The notes under the pieces are model-generated. The model ran no database searches, had not been told where the DNA came from, and worked only from the letters and a program-made list of their open reading frames with translations. From the NCBI RefSeq assembly GCF_024347655.1, contig NZ_AP025514.1, positions 1,240,001 to 1,304,000 of the forward strand: a DNA stretch of 64,000 nucleotides, read 5' to 3'. The stretch is from Vibrio toranzoniae (GTDB lineage Bacteria; Pseudomonadota; Gammaproteobacteria; Enterobacterales; Vibrionaceae). Both the position numbers and the translations under genes were made by a program. This document shows positions 56,687 to 64,000 of this stretch, piece after piece. Numbering within the stretch: the stretch's first letter is position 1; each line of letters starts with the position of its first letter.

Positions 56687-57673
56687 TTACCACTGGTGAC
56701 GATAAGCTAATTGAAAAGCAACATCGGTGGAATTATCCATGTTGAAGATGTTTTCGATAATGGATATCTCGATAGCTGAACGTTGCATGAGATAGCGATA
56801 TCCAAGCATCATTTCATTCGCGGCTTCTGAAAATTCAGTTTCACCGTCTTCTGCGCCTTCATACCATCGGTATTCAAGGTGTAACTCATGCTTTTCAAAT
56901 AGTGTGAGCTGATAGCCGCCCATCCATGACCATGTTCTCTTTTTATGTGAAAAACTATTTTCGACCTCTCGACTGGACTGATTGGTAAACCCTAAGCTTG
57001 TATAAAAGGTATTGATGTCGAGTTGGTATGAATAGTTGAATTGTGCACTTTGCTCGGTGCTGCTTCCTTCGAAGGCGCCGTGGCTGACATTGTTGTGATA
57101 TAGGGATACACCAAAGGATAAGCCGTGGTTTTCAAGGTCTATGATTTGGTATTGAGTGTAGAGAGTGAAAGCGTTGGTTAGCGTGTCGCCGGAGAAGTCA
57201 CGAATATTGATGTCGTGGGCTGGTGCATAGATGTCGAATTGGTGTCGCTCTTTTTGGTCGCGCCCTGCTTGGTCGATGTTAAATAGGTCATGAAAATTGA
57301 TGGTGATTTTGTCGAGGTGATTATTGGCTGCATAAAGCCAACGGTAATTTAATTCTACTTGCCACCTTGTGGTTAATTGCCACCGCAGTCCTGTCTGAAG
57401 TTGGTTTTGATAATAGTCGAAGTGATAGTCGGGGGAGTGGGCCCAGATGCTCGCGGCAGTTAAGGCAGTAAACACTTCAACCTTATTCTCTTCGAGTGGG
57501 AAGCCAGAACGAAGTGTTGGAGTGAGGCGCACGGACTGCAATGGTGCTTGGGTATAACTGATTAAGGGGCCGTAATCCTTGTTGGCCCATACCGTTGCTG
57601 GTGCAGTAACTGCTATGGCTATTGTTAACAGTAAACGAGGTGTGAGTGATATAAAAGTAGCTAGCTTCTCCAT
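56687..57673 (-). CDS. DUF3187 family outer-membrane protein
   Basis: 328 residues, signal peptide with hydrophobic core about 8-29 (LLLTIAIAVTAPATVWA), then regular amphipathic beta strands of a barrel: WQLTTRWQVELNYRWLYA, GLSFGVSLYHNNVSHG, FTLYTQYQI, HELHLEYRWYEG, MMLGYRYLM, and a C-terminal strand ending in Trp (VAFQLAYRHQW), typical for outer-membrane targeting. No known function. ATG at 57673 has GAGG upstream. Confidence 0.82.
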   Translation of the reverse strand: MEKLATFISLTPRLLLTIAIAVTAPATVWANKDYGPLISYTQAPLQSVRLTPTLRSGFPLEENKVEVFTALTAASIWAHSPDYHFDYYQNQLQTGLRWQLTTRWQVELNYRWLYAANNHLDKITINFHDLFNIDQAGRDQKERHQFDIYAPAHDINIRDFSGDTLTNAFTLYTQYQIIDLENHGLSFGVSLYHNNVSHGAFEGSSTEQSAQFNYSYQLDINTFYTSLGFTNQSSREVENSFSHKKRTWSWMGGYQLTLFEKHELHLEYRWYEGAEDGETEFSEAANEMMLGYRYLMQRSAIEISIIENIFNMDNSTDVAFQLAYRHQW

Positions 57674-58033
57674 ATGCGCCTCATCTGTATCTAGTTGCTT
57701 TATAGAGCTTAGTTCTAAATGACTAATTTGTAAGAGTTGAGTCGAAATAGGTAAGTTAAAACAGTTCGATTCGAAAGGTGGTTCAAGGAATGGGAAGTCA
57801 CTTTTTGGCATAACGACGTCAATAGGAGAGTCGGGAGATTCCCTCCATCATTGTCATTTCATATTATTTCGTTAAAATGCTCGGATACGTACAAATGGGG
57901 CATCTGTATTTGCTTCTATGTGGGTATCTTTATTATGCATATATCTACGATCAACATACTCGTTGATTGAAAAACATATATTAAACATTTTCATGTGTTG
58001 CTTGGTGTGCAACACCACTGTAAAGGACAAATA
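57674..58033 (+). other. thrS leader and promoter region
   Basis: 360 bases between divergent genes, no gene. The last 40 bases hold the anticodon-like hairpin listed next. A second inverted repeat, ATCAAC/GTTGAT (57950-57955, 57962-57967), lies upstream and could be the second ThrRS-binding domain, although its loop is not anticodon-like. Confidence 0.5.
57995..58015 (+). promoter_or_regulatory. thrS translational operator hairpin, tRNA-Thr anticodon mimic
   Basis: GTGTTGC (57995-58001) pairs with GCAACAC (58009-58015) leaving a 7-base loop TTGGTGT; read as an anticodon loop, T33 is followed by GGT, the tRNA-Thr anticodon. It ends seven bases before the AAAGGA ribosome-binding site of thrS. 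In E. coli ThrRS represses its own mRNA by binding such arms. Confidence 0.65.
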
Positions 58034-59962
58034 ATGCCAATTATTACTCTTCCTGACGGTAGTCAGCGTCAATTTGACAACCCTGTATCAACTCTAGATG
58101 TTGCCCTATCAATCGGTCCTGGTCTTGCTAAAGCAACCATTGCTGGTCGTGTAGACGGCGAGCGTGTCGATGCTTGTGATCTTATCGAAAATGATGCAAG
58201 CCTAGAAATCATCACAGCTAAAGATGAAGTCGATGGCCTTGAAATCGTTCGTCACTCTTGTGCTCACCTTTTAGGTCACGCGATTAAGCAGCTTTTTCCA
58301 GAAGCGAAAATGGCGATCGGTCCTACTATCGATAACGGTTTTTACTACGATATCGATCTTGAGCACTCTCTAACGCAAGAAGATCTAGAAAAGATTGAAA
58401 AGCGTATGAAAGAGCTAGCGAAGACCAAGTATCAGGTTGTTAAGAAGAAAGTTAGCTGGCAGGAAGCGCGTGACGCATTCGAAGCTCGCGGCGAGACTTA
58501 CAAAATTGAAATCTTGGACGAGAACGTTTCTAAAGACGACCGTCCTGGCCTGTACCATCACGAAGAATACATCGATATGTGTCGTGGCCCACACGTACCT
58601 AACATGAGCTTCTGCCAGCATTTCACGCTACTTAATGTAGCAGGTGCATACTGGCGTGGTAACAGTGATAACAAGATGCTTCAACGTATCTACGGCACTG
58701 CATTCCAAGACAAGAAGGCACTTAAAGCTCACCTTGTGCGCCTAGAAGAAGCGGCTAAACGTGACCACCGTAAAATCGGTAAAGCGCTTGACCTATTCCA
58801 CATGCAGCAAGAAGCACCAGGCATGGTGTTTTGGCATCACAACGGTTGGACTATCTTCCGTGAGCTAGAAGTATTTATTCGTCAGAAACTGACTGAGTAT
58901 GATTACCAAGAAGTAAAAGGCCCATTAATGATGGACCGTGTTCTTTGGGAACGCTCTGGTCACTGGGATAAGTACGCCGACGCGATGTTCACAACTTCTT
59001 CAGAGAACCGTGAATACGCTATTAAGCCAATGAACTGTCCTGGTCACGTTCAAATCTTCAACCAAGGTTTGAAATCTTACCGTGATCTACCGCTACGTAT
59101 GGCTGAGTTCGGCTCATGTCACCGTAACGAGCCGTCTGGCGCACTTCATGGCATCATGCGTGTTCGTGGCTTCACTCAAGATGATGCTCACGTATTCTGT
59201 ACTGAAGACCAAGTCCAACAAGAAGTTAAAGCTTGTATTGAAATGGTTTACGATACTTATACAACTTTCGGTTTCGAAAACATTGTTGTTAAGCTATCTA
59301 CTCGTCCAGAACAGCGTGTCGGTTCAGACGAAATGTGGGACCGTGCAGAGGCTGATCTTAAGCAAGCGCTAGAGTCAATGGAGATTGCATACGAGATTCA
59401 AGAAGGCGAGGGTGCGTTCTACGGACCTAAGATTGAATTTACTTTGCATGATTGTTTGGACCGTGCATGGCAATGTGGTACAGTGCAGCTCGATTTTGCA
59501 TTACCAGAACGTTTAGGTGCTACTTACGTAGGTGAAGATAACGAGCGTCACACGCCAGTTATGATCCACCGCGCGATTTTAGGTTCACTAGAACGCTTCA
59601 TTGGTATTCTTATTGAAGAATACGCTGGCTTCTTCCCTACGTGGTTGGCGCCAGAACAAGCAGTTGTAATGGGCATTACAGACAAACAGTCTGAATATGT
59701 ACAAGAAATTACGAAAAAACTGCAAAAAAGTGGATTTAGAGTCAAAGCAGACTTGAGAAATGAGAAGATTGGCTTTAAAATCCGCGAACATACTTTGAAA
59801 CGTGTACCGTTCATGCTTGTGTGTGGTGACCAAGAAATGGAAGCCGGCGAAATTGCAGTACGTACACGTAAAGGTAAGGACCTTGGCAAGTTTAAAGTGG
59901 ATGACTTTATTTCATACATCCAAGCCGAAGTTTCAAGCCGTAAGCTCAATCTGGAGGAATAG
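58034..59962 (+). CDS. thrS: Threonyl-tRNA synthetase
   Basis: 642-residue class II synthetase: TGS domain 1-60, editing domain about 70-220 ([24 protein letters not shown]), catalytic core with zinc ligands Cys in MNCPGH, and motif 2 [23 protein letters not shown], motif 3 [20 protein letters not shown], and the C-terminal anticodon-binding domain. AAAGGA precedes the ATG at 58034, and in-frame codons upstream fall in the operator hairpin. infC starts two bases after the stop. Confidence 0.97.
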   Translation: MPIITLPDGSQRQFDNPVSTLDVALSIGPGLAKATIAGRVDGERVDACDLIENDASLEIITAKDEVDGLEIVRHSCAHLLGHAIKQLFPEAKMAIGPTIDNGFYYDIDLEHSLTQEDLEKIEKRMKELAKTKYQVVKKKVSWQEARDAFEARGETYKIEILDENVSKDDRPGLYHHEEYIDMCRGPHVPNMSFCQHFTLLNVAGAYWRGNSDNKMLQRIYGTAFQDKKALKAHLVRLEEAAKRDHRKIGKALDLFHMQQEAPGMVFWHHNGWTIFRELEVFIRQKLTEYDYQEVKGPLMMDRVLWERSGHWDKYADAMFTTSSENREYAIKPMNCPGHVQIFNQGLKSYRDLPLRMAEFGSCHRNEPSGALHGIMRVRGFTQDDAHVFCTEDQVQQEVKACIEMVYDTYTTFGFENIVVKLSTRPEQRVGSDEMWDRAEADLKQALESMEIAYEIQEGEGAFYGPKIEFTLHDCLDRAWQCGTVQLDFALPERLGATYVGEDNERHTPVMIHRAILGSLERFIGILIEEYAGFFPTWLAPEQAVVMGITDKQSEYVQEITKKLQKSGFRVKADLRNEKIGFKIREHTLKRVPFMLVCGDQEMEAGEIAVRTRKGKDLGKFKVDDFISYIQAEVSSRKLNLEE

Positions 59963-59964
59963 CT

Positions 59965-60516
59965 ATTAAAGGCGGAAGACGTGGCCAACAACCGGCCAAA
60001 CAAAACCAGCACCGTTTAAACGGTGACATTCGTGGCGTTCGTGAAGTGCGTCTAACTGGCGCAGACGGCGAAGCTGTTGGTGTAGTAACAATCGCAGAAG
60101 CGATGGAAGCTGCAAATGAAGCTGGTATGGATCTTGTGGAGATTAGCCCTAACGCCGAGCCGCCAGTTTGTCGTGTGATGGACTACGGTAAGTTCCTCTT
60201 CGAGAAGAGCAAAGCTGCGAAAGAGCAGAAGAAAAAGCAAAAGCAGGTTCAGATCAAGGAAATTAAATTCCGACCTGGAACTGATATTGGAGACTATCAG
60301 GTAAAACTACGCAACCTGACTGGTTTCCTAGAAGACGGCAACAAAGTGAAGGTAACAATTCGCTTCCGTGGCCGCGAAATGGCTCACCAAGAAATCGGTG
60401 TTGACGTTCTTAATCGTTTGAAAGTAGATACTGAAGAATTTGCAGTTGTCGAATCTTTCCCAACGAGAATTGAAGGTCGCCAGATGATCATGGTGTTGGC
60501 CCCTAAAAAGAAGTAA
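59965..60516 (+). CDS. infC: Translation initiation factor IF-3, AUU start
   Basis: 183 residues. The real start is the ATT at 59965: the frame is open back to it, GGAGG (59953-59957) lies seven bases upstream, and the N-terminus [12 protein letters not shown] then matches IF-3 (E. coli starts with KGGKRVQ, also from AUU). An internal GTG at 60046 would lose 27 conserved residues. IF-3 rejects AUU starts, so it represses its own synthesis. Core motifs [47 protein letters not shown] and [12 protein letters not shown] are present. Confidence 0.95.
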   Translation: MKGGRRGQQPAKQNQHRLNGDIRGVREVRLTGADGEAVGVVTIAEAMEAANEAGMDLVEISPNAEPPVCRVMDYGKFLFEKSKAAKEQKKKQKQVQIKEIKFRPGTDIGDYQVKLRNLTGFLEDGNKVKVTIRFRGREMAHQEIGVDVLNRLKVDTEEFAVVESFPTRIEGRQMIMVLAPKKK

Positions 60517-60537
60517 TTAACGGCTTTGCAAGTAATT

Positions 60538-60567
60538 AAACCCTGCAGCCTCAGGTTGCGGGGTTTT
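60538..60567 (+). terminator. Terminator-like hairpin between infC and rpmI
   Basis: AAACCCTGCA (60538-60547) and TGCGGGGTTT (60557-60566) pair with one G-U, then T. It may attenuate read-through into rpmI or form part of the L20 control structure known in this operon. Confidence 0.6.
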
Positions 60568-60620
60568 ATTCGCCCTAATTACTATGTTATTAACAACTCA
60601 ACAATGCGGAGTTATTCATC

Positions 60621-60815
60621 ATGCCTAAGATGAAAACCAACAAAGGTGCTGCTAAGCGTTTCCAGAAAACTGCTGGTGGTATTAAGTTTAAGCACGCTGG
60701 TAAACGTCACATCCTGACTAAGCGTACTACTAAGAACAAGCGTCAGCTACGTCCGAACTCGGTTCTTCCTAAATGTGAAGTTGCTCAAGTTCTACGTATG
60801 ATGCCATACGCTTAA
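60621..60815 (+). CDS. rpmI: Ribosomal protein L35
   Basis: 64 residues, highly basic, [20 protein letters not shown]...[15 protein letters not shown]..., the normal L35. GGAG at 60606-60609 before the ATG. Second cistron of the ribosomal part; translation is usually repressed by L20. Confidence 0.97.
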   Translation: MPKMKTNKGAAKRFQKTAGGIKFKHAGKRHILTKRTTKNKRQLRPNSVLPKCEVAQVLRMMPYA

Positions 60816-60857
60816 TTCTTTTTAGTTTATAAATTCGTTTAGTTTAGGAGAAGCATA

Positions 60858-61211
60858 ATGCCTCGCGTAAAACGTGGTGTACAAGCTCGTGCACGTCATA
60901 AGAAAGTTCTAAAACAAGCTAAAGGTTACTACGGAGCACGTTCACGTGTTTACCGCGTAGCTTTCCAAGCAGTTACCAAAGCTGGTCAATACGCTTACCG
61001 TGACCGTCGCAACAAGAAACGTCAATTCCGTCAACTTTGGATTGCACGTATCAACGCGGCATCTCGTCAAAATGGTCTATCTTACAGCCGTTTCATCAAC
61101 GGTCTTAAGAAAGCATCTATCGAGATCGATCGTAAGATTCTTGCCGACATCGCAGTATTCGACAAAGCAGCATTTGCTGTTCTAGTTGAAAAAGCGAAAG
61201 CATCTCTATAA
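60858..61211 (+). CDS. rplT: Ribosomal protein L20
   Basis: 117 residues, basic, [33 protein letters not shown]... and C-terminal globular domain [35 protein letters not shown]. 50S assembly protein and autoregulator of rpmI-rplT. AGGAG precedes the ATG; terminator at 61237. Confidence 0.97.
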   Translation: MPRVKRGVQARARHKKVLKQAKGYYGARSRVYRVAFQAVTKAGQYAYRDRRNKKRQFRQLWIARINAASRQNGLSYSRFINGLKKASIEIDRKILADIAVFDKAAFAVLVEKAKASL

Positions 61212-61236
61212 TTTAGAGTTAGCTTAAAGGTTTAAG

Positions 61237-61264
61237 AAAAGGAGAACTTCGGTTCTCCTTTTTT
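61237..61264 (+). terminator. Terminator of the thrS-infC-rpmI-rplT operon
   Basis: AAAAGGAGAAC (61237-61247), TTCG tetraloop, GTTCTCCTTTT (61252-61262), then T. Confidence 0.92.
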
Positions 61265-61293
61265 ATTGCCTGCTATTTAGCTCTGCCATATTC

Positions 61294-61338
<45 letters not shown>

Positions 61339-61414
61339 AATTTTTGTTCGCTTGAACAAGCATTCTGGTATATAAACATCTACCTAACCTTTAAATGTTA
61401 AGCGATAGAGATAA

Positions 61415-61732
61415 ATGACCGCACCTACCACTATGACGTTCTTCGAACGTTTTGAAACCGATATCCTTTCAGGCAAAAAGACGATTACTATTCGTGATGA
61501 ATCTGAGCGCGATTACCAGCCAGGTAGCGTTGTGGAAGTATCAACGCTAGAGCAAGGACGTGTGTTCTGTAATCTTAAGATCATCAGCGTTGAGCCAATC
61601 TTGTTTGATGAACTGGGTGAGTTCCATGCTCAACAAGAGAACATGACGTTAGACGTTCTGAAGGGTGTGATTCAAGACATCTACCCTGGGATCTCTGAGC
61701 TTTATGTTGTCTCTTATGAGTTAGTAGCTTAA
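61415..61732 (+). CDS. yqfB: ASCH-domain N4-acetylcytidine amidohydrolase
   Basis: 105-residue ASCH-fold protein closely matching E. coli YqfB (103 residues): MTFFERFETDILSGKKTITIRDESERDY, HAQQENMTLDVLKGVIQDIYPG. YqfB hydrolyses N4-acetylcytidine to cytidine and acetate; catalytic Lys and Thr are in SGKKTITIRDE and Glu in QQENMTL. Stand-alone gene. Confidence 0.92.
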   Translation: MTAPTTMTFFERFETDILSGKKTITIRDESERDYQPGSVVEVSTLEQGRVFCNLKIISVEPILFDELGEFHAQQENMTLDVLKGVIQDIYPGISELYVVSYELVA

Positions 61733-61761
61733 GTCTTATTGGGTTCATCAATATGTTAAAA

Positions 61762-61790
61762 AAAAAGCTAACGACAAACGTTAGCTTTTT
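61762..61790. terminator. Bidirectional terminator, yqfB and LRR-kinase genes
   Basis: 12-bp arms AAAAAGCTAACG (61762-61773) and CGTTAGCTTTTT (61779-61790), with A/T tracts on both sides. Confidence 0.9.
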
Positions 61791-61833
61791 CATTTCTATC
61801 GAAACTTAATTGAGCGCTTAAGCTTAGTAGCAC

Positions 61834-63072
61834 TTATGCGTGATAGTTTTTGAGTTTCTTATACAGCTCTGAATTGATATCGCTTGCTGCACAAACCGTC
61901 AGTAGGTCTTCAATAAAGTAATTTAGAGCGCGAGCTTCGATGCGTCGAATACCTTGTTGCTGCTCTTCAGTCAGGTAGCCGTAGATAGTTGCTGCTCCAA
62001 AATCACCAAAGATCATTTGGCCTTGTTCATTGACTAAGGTGTTGTGCGCATACAAGTCACCGTGGCAAACCTTGTTATCATGCAGGTGATTAAATACATC
62101 AACCATCTGGGTTACGATGTTGTCGATTTGCGCGATCGGGAGTTCGAAACCTTCGTTGAACGTATCGCGAGTACAACTTTCAAGAGTAGGGGGCAAGCCT
62201 AGGTTGTAATAGCTGCTTGGGATAAGCTCCATCACCAACGCTAGGTAGTCTGACTCGTCGACTTGAGCGATAGACTTCACTAGGTTGCTATGGTGACCTG
62301 CTTGTAGACACGCTTCCAGTTCATCATGTGGGTAGCCGTCACTTGTCACTTCGCCTTTAAAAACTTTAACCGCCACTTCCTGAGGGAAATCAAAATCACT
62401 GTTTAACCAGTTTGCGTGAGAAATCACGCCTGAAGCGCCTTGGCCCAGCACTTGATTCAATGAGTAACATTGAGAACTCACAGCTGGCACGCTATCTAAG
62501 CTGCTAGGGTGTTTACAAAATGGGTTGCCCGCAAAGGCTAACCAAGCCAGCTTTGGTAGCTTAATAAGGAACTCTGGGAATTCAGTCAGTTGGTTTGCAG
62601 ACAGGCGAACCAATTCGAGGTTGGATAGCTTTTCCATACTCTCAGGTAAAGCGCGAAGTTGGTTGCCTGCGAGTGCCAGCTTTTGCAGTCGTGGTCTTTC
62701 ACCTAGTGAGTTAGGCAGAACTTCGATTGCATTATCCGTCAGAATTAACCAGCGTAATTGAGCGGGTAGAGACTCTTCACTCACGGTTTTGATTTGGTTG
62801 GTCTTAAAGCCAACCATTTCAAGCTTAGGAAGGGAACCAAGAACATCAGGAAGGTGCGTAAATAGGTTATTCGACGCAAAGATAATACGCAAGTTGGTCA
62901 GCTGTGTTAACTCTTGTGGGAGATCCGATAACTGATTCCCTGAAAGATCCAGAATCTCTAGCGAATCGGCAAGTTCCAAGATCTCTAGTGGGAACTCGAT
63001 GAGATCTTCTGACAGTTTTAAGCGCTTAGTTCCTTTTAGTTGCCCTGATTTTAATTGTTCTAGAGTATGCAA
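61834..63072 (-). CDS. Leucine-rich-repeat protein kinase
   Basis: 412 residues. About residues 15-190 are seven or so LRRs (LEILDLSGNQLSDLPQEL, LRIIFASNNLFTHLPDVL, LQKLALAGNQLRALPESM, LELVRLSANQLTEFPEFL). Residues about 205-400 are a eukaryotic-type kinase domain: glycine loop GQGASG (210-215), Lys236 in VAVKVF, Glu251 in the C-helix, catalytic HGDLYAHN (His337-Asp339-Asn344) and DFG with Asp357. All catalytic residues are kept, so it should be active. No signal peptide or membrane helix: cytosolic. It may be a sensor kinase for protein partners; target unknown. Divergent families with this layout occur in other gammaproteobacteria. Confidence 0.88.
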   Translation of the reverse strand: MHTLEQLKSGQLKGTKRLKLSEDLIEFPLEILELADSLEILDLSGNQLSDLPQELTQLTNLRIIFASNNLFTHLPDVLGSLPKLEMVGFKTNQIKTVSEESLPAQLRWLILTDNAIEVLPNSLGERPRLQKLALAGNQLRALPESMEKLSNLELVRLSANQLTEFPEFLIKLPKLAWLAFAGNPFCKHPSSLDSVPAVSSQCYSLNQVLGQGASGVISHANWLNSDFDFPQEVAVKVFKGEVTSDGYPHDELEACLQAGHHSNLVKSIAQVDESDYLALVMELIPSSYYNLGLPPTLESCTRDTFNEGFELPIAQIDNIVTQMVDVFNHLHDNKVCHGDLYAHNTLVNEQGQMIFGDFGAATIYGYLTEEQQQGIRRIEARALNYFIEDLLTVCAASDINSELYKKLKNYHA

Positions 63073-63186
63073 ACCTTAGCCTTATGAGTAGATGTTCGAG
63101 GCGCGTAGTGTACTTGTCTCAAGTGAGAAAGGCGAGCACCGGAACGATGCTCGCCTAACTAAGCTCAGTGAACGAATTGACGAAGC

Positions 63187-64000
63187 TTAAAGCTGTATGT
63201 GATTCTGACTTACGCCGACCTCCTCAACAAAATCAGCATCATGACTGACTAGGATAAACGCGCCTTGGTATTCACGTAAAGCCGACGCCAGTATTTGCTT
63301 TGAGTCGATGTCCAAGTGATTGTCTGGCTCATCGAGCAGCAGTAATGGCGAATCTTGCTTATGGCTGACAATCAACATCGCCAGTTTCATTTTCTCTCCA
63401 CCACTTAGGTGAGCTACTTTGCGGTAGACGGAGTCTCGCCTAAATCCAATGCCAGCTAACAAGGTTCGTGCCTCACTCTCTGTCATGCCACAGCTATGTG
63501 TCATCAGGCTATCGAACATGGTGTCGTTGGTGTCCAACAGTCCAAAGTGTTGATCCAAGTATACTGTGGTTCCTAAGCGTTTAATGGAGCCTGTATAGTT
63601 CGAGTGTTGCCCATGAATGGCCTTTAACAGCGTCGACTTCCCACAGCCGTTTGCGCCGGTTAGATAACACCGTTCACCTTGCGACATAGAGAACGTGATA
63701 GGAGCACCAGAACCAAAACTCAGGTGGCAACCTTCAACGGTTAATAGCGCGTTCTTTTTACTGTTATTGCCCTGTTGCAGATACAAGGCCTGCGGTTTCA
63801 GTTGCTCCTTTTGTTCTTTTAGAGATTGAAGCTTATTTTGGTTTTGATCCTTTAAGTTCTTTTGGCTAGTGGCTGATGCTCCCTGGGTTCGTCCTGCTTT
63901 GTCTTTCATCGCATCCAATAATATCTTGGGTTGGCTGCCTGATTTTCTGAGTCGATTACCTTGGGACTCACGTTGCTGCGCTTTTTCCTTAGTGGCCTGA
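63187..64000 (-). CDS. ABC-F family ATPase, 5' end cut by window
   Basis: The frame is open to the window edge, so only the C-terminal part (270 codons) is seen: end of the inter-domain linker (basic, coiled, Gln/Lys-rich), then the second ATPase domain with Walker A GANGCGKST, signature LSGGEKMKLAML, and Walker B LLLLDEPDNHLD followed by the SHD switch. No membrane domain, so it belongs to the soluble ABC-F group acting on ribosomes. Whether it is a housekeeping or a resistance-type ABC-F cannot be decided from half the protein. Confidence 0.88.
   Translation of the reverse strand, partial: QATKEKAQQRESQGNRLRKSGSQPKILLDAMKDKAGRTQGASATSQKNLKDQNQNKLQSLKEQKEQLKPQALYLQQGNNSKKNALLTVEGCHLSFGSGAPITFSMSQGERCYLTGANGCGKSTLLKAIHGQHSNYTGSIKRLGTTVYLDQHFGLLDTNDTMFDSLMTHSCGMTESEARTLLAGIGFRRDSVYRKVAHLSGGEKMKLAMLIVSHKQDSPLLLLDEPDNHLDIDSKQILASALREYQGAFILVSHDADFVEEVGVSQNHIQL

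Overview
This window is ordinary gammaproteobacterial chromosome and almost certainly Vibrio, most likely chromosome 1. The grounds are recognisable protein families and gene order: ldtD-mepK-gloC, trxB next to cydDC, a VesB-like GlyGly-CTERM protease beside a hutCIGUH cluster, a 367-residue PurC, and thrS-infC-rpmI-rplT, together with Vibrio-type families such as DUF2982, DUF3334 and DUF3581. I see no prophage, integrase, insertion sequence, CRISPR array, tRNA or rRNA. Both window ends cut genes: a DUF1513 protein on the left and an ABC-F ATPase on the right.

Layout. 1-5.4 kb: envelope genes (L,D-transpeptidase LdtD, endopeptidase MepK, glyoxalase II-like GloC), a DUF2982 membrane protein and a small basic-tailed protein. 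5.4-11.1 kb: a TRAP transporter (binding protein, DctQ, DctM) followed by a Cache-domain histidine kinase and a NarL/LuxR response regulator; this reads as one substrate-sensing and uptake unit. 11.2-16.9 kb: two tandem BCCT osmolyte transporters and a dCache chemoreceptor. 17.2-21.8 kb: cydC, cydD and trxB on the minus strand, with a Fur-like site at cydD. 21.8-23.8 kb: a gene-poor, AT-rich stretch holding one outer-membrane beta-barrel gene, a possible gene remnant and a possible small inverted-repeat element. 23.8-25.7 kb: an overlapping gene pair, 2-oxoglutarate/Fe dioxygenase plus PLP enzyme. 25.9-33.3 kb: DUF2797, a diguanylate cyclase, GlpM, a DASS dicarboxylate transporter, SanA and NAD-malic enzyme. 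33.5-42.7 kb: an HrpB-like helicase, purC, a LexA-box SulA-like gene, a small zinc ribbon, a Sel1-TM-J-domain protein, an OmpA-like lipoprotein, DUF2786 and a CheX-like DUF3334 protein. 42.8-48.2 kb: YdiJ, a methyltransferase-like membrane protein and the secreted protease. 48.3-57.7 kb: DUF3581, the complete histidine-utilisation cluster, Spo0M and DUF3187. 58-61.2 kb: the translation operon thrS-infC-rpmI-rplT. 61.2-64 kb: YqfB, an LRR-protein kinase and the ABC-F gene.

Metabolic themes are carbon and nitrogen capture (TRAP organic acid uptake, dicarboxylate/Na+ symport, malic enzyme, D-2-hydroxyacid oxidation, histidine to glutamate) and envelope or redox maintenance. The most interesting observations are: (1) the DUF3334 protein carries the full CheC/CheX/FliY phosphatase motif and ends in a tail resembling the CheY-binding C-terminal peptide of CheZ; (2) a hairpin just upstream of the thrS ribosome-binding site has a 7-nt loop reading like a tRNA-Thr GGU anticodon loop; (3) the overlapping dioxygenase/PLP enzyme pair; (4) the LRR-kinase; (5) a perfect TACGTAG-TT-CTACGTA operator candidate in front of the TRAP operon that also encodes its own two-component system. 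Everything was read by eye; no searches or folding were run.
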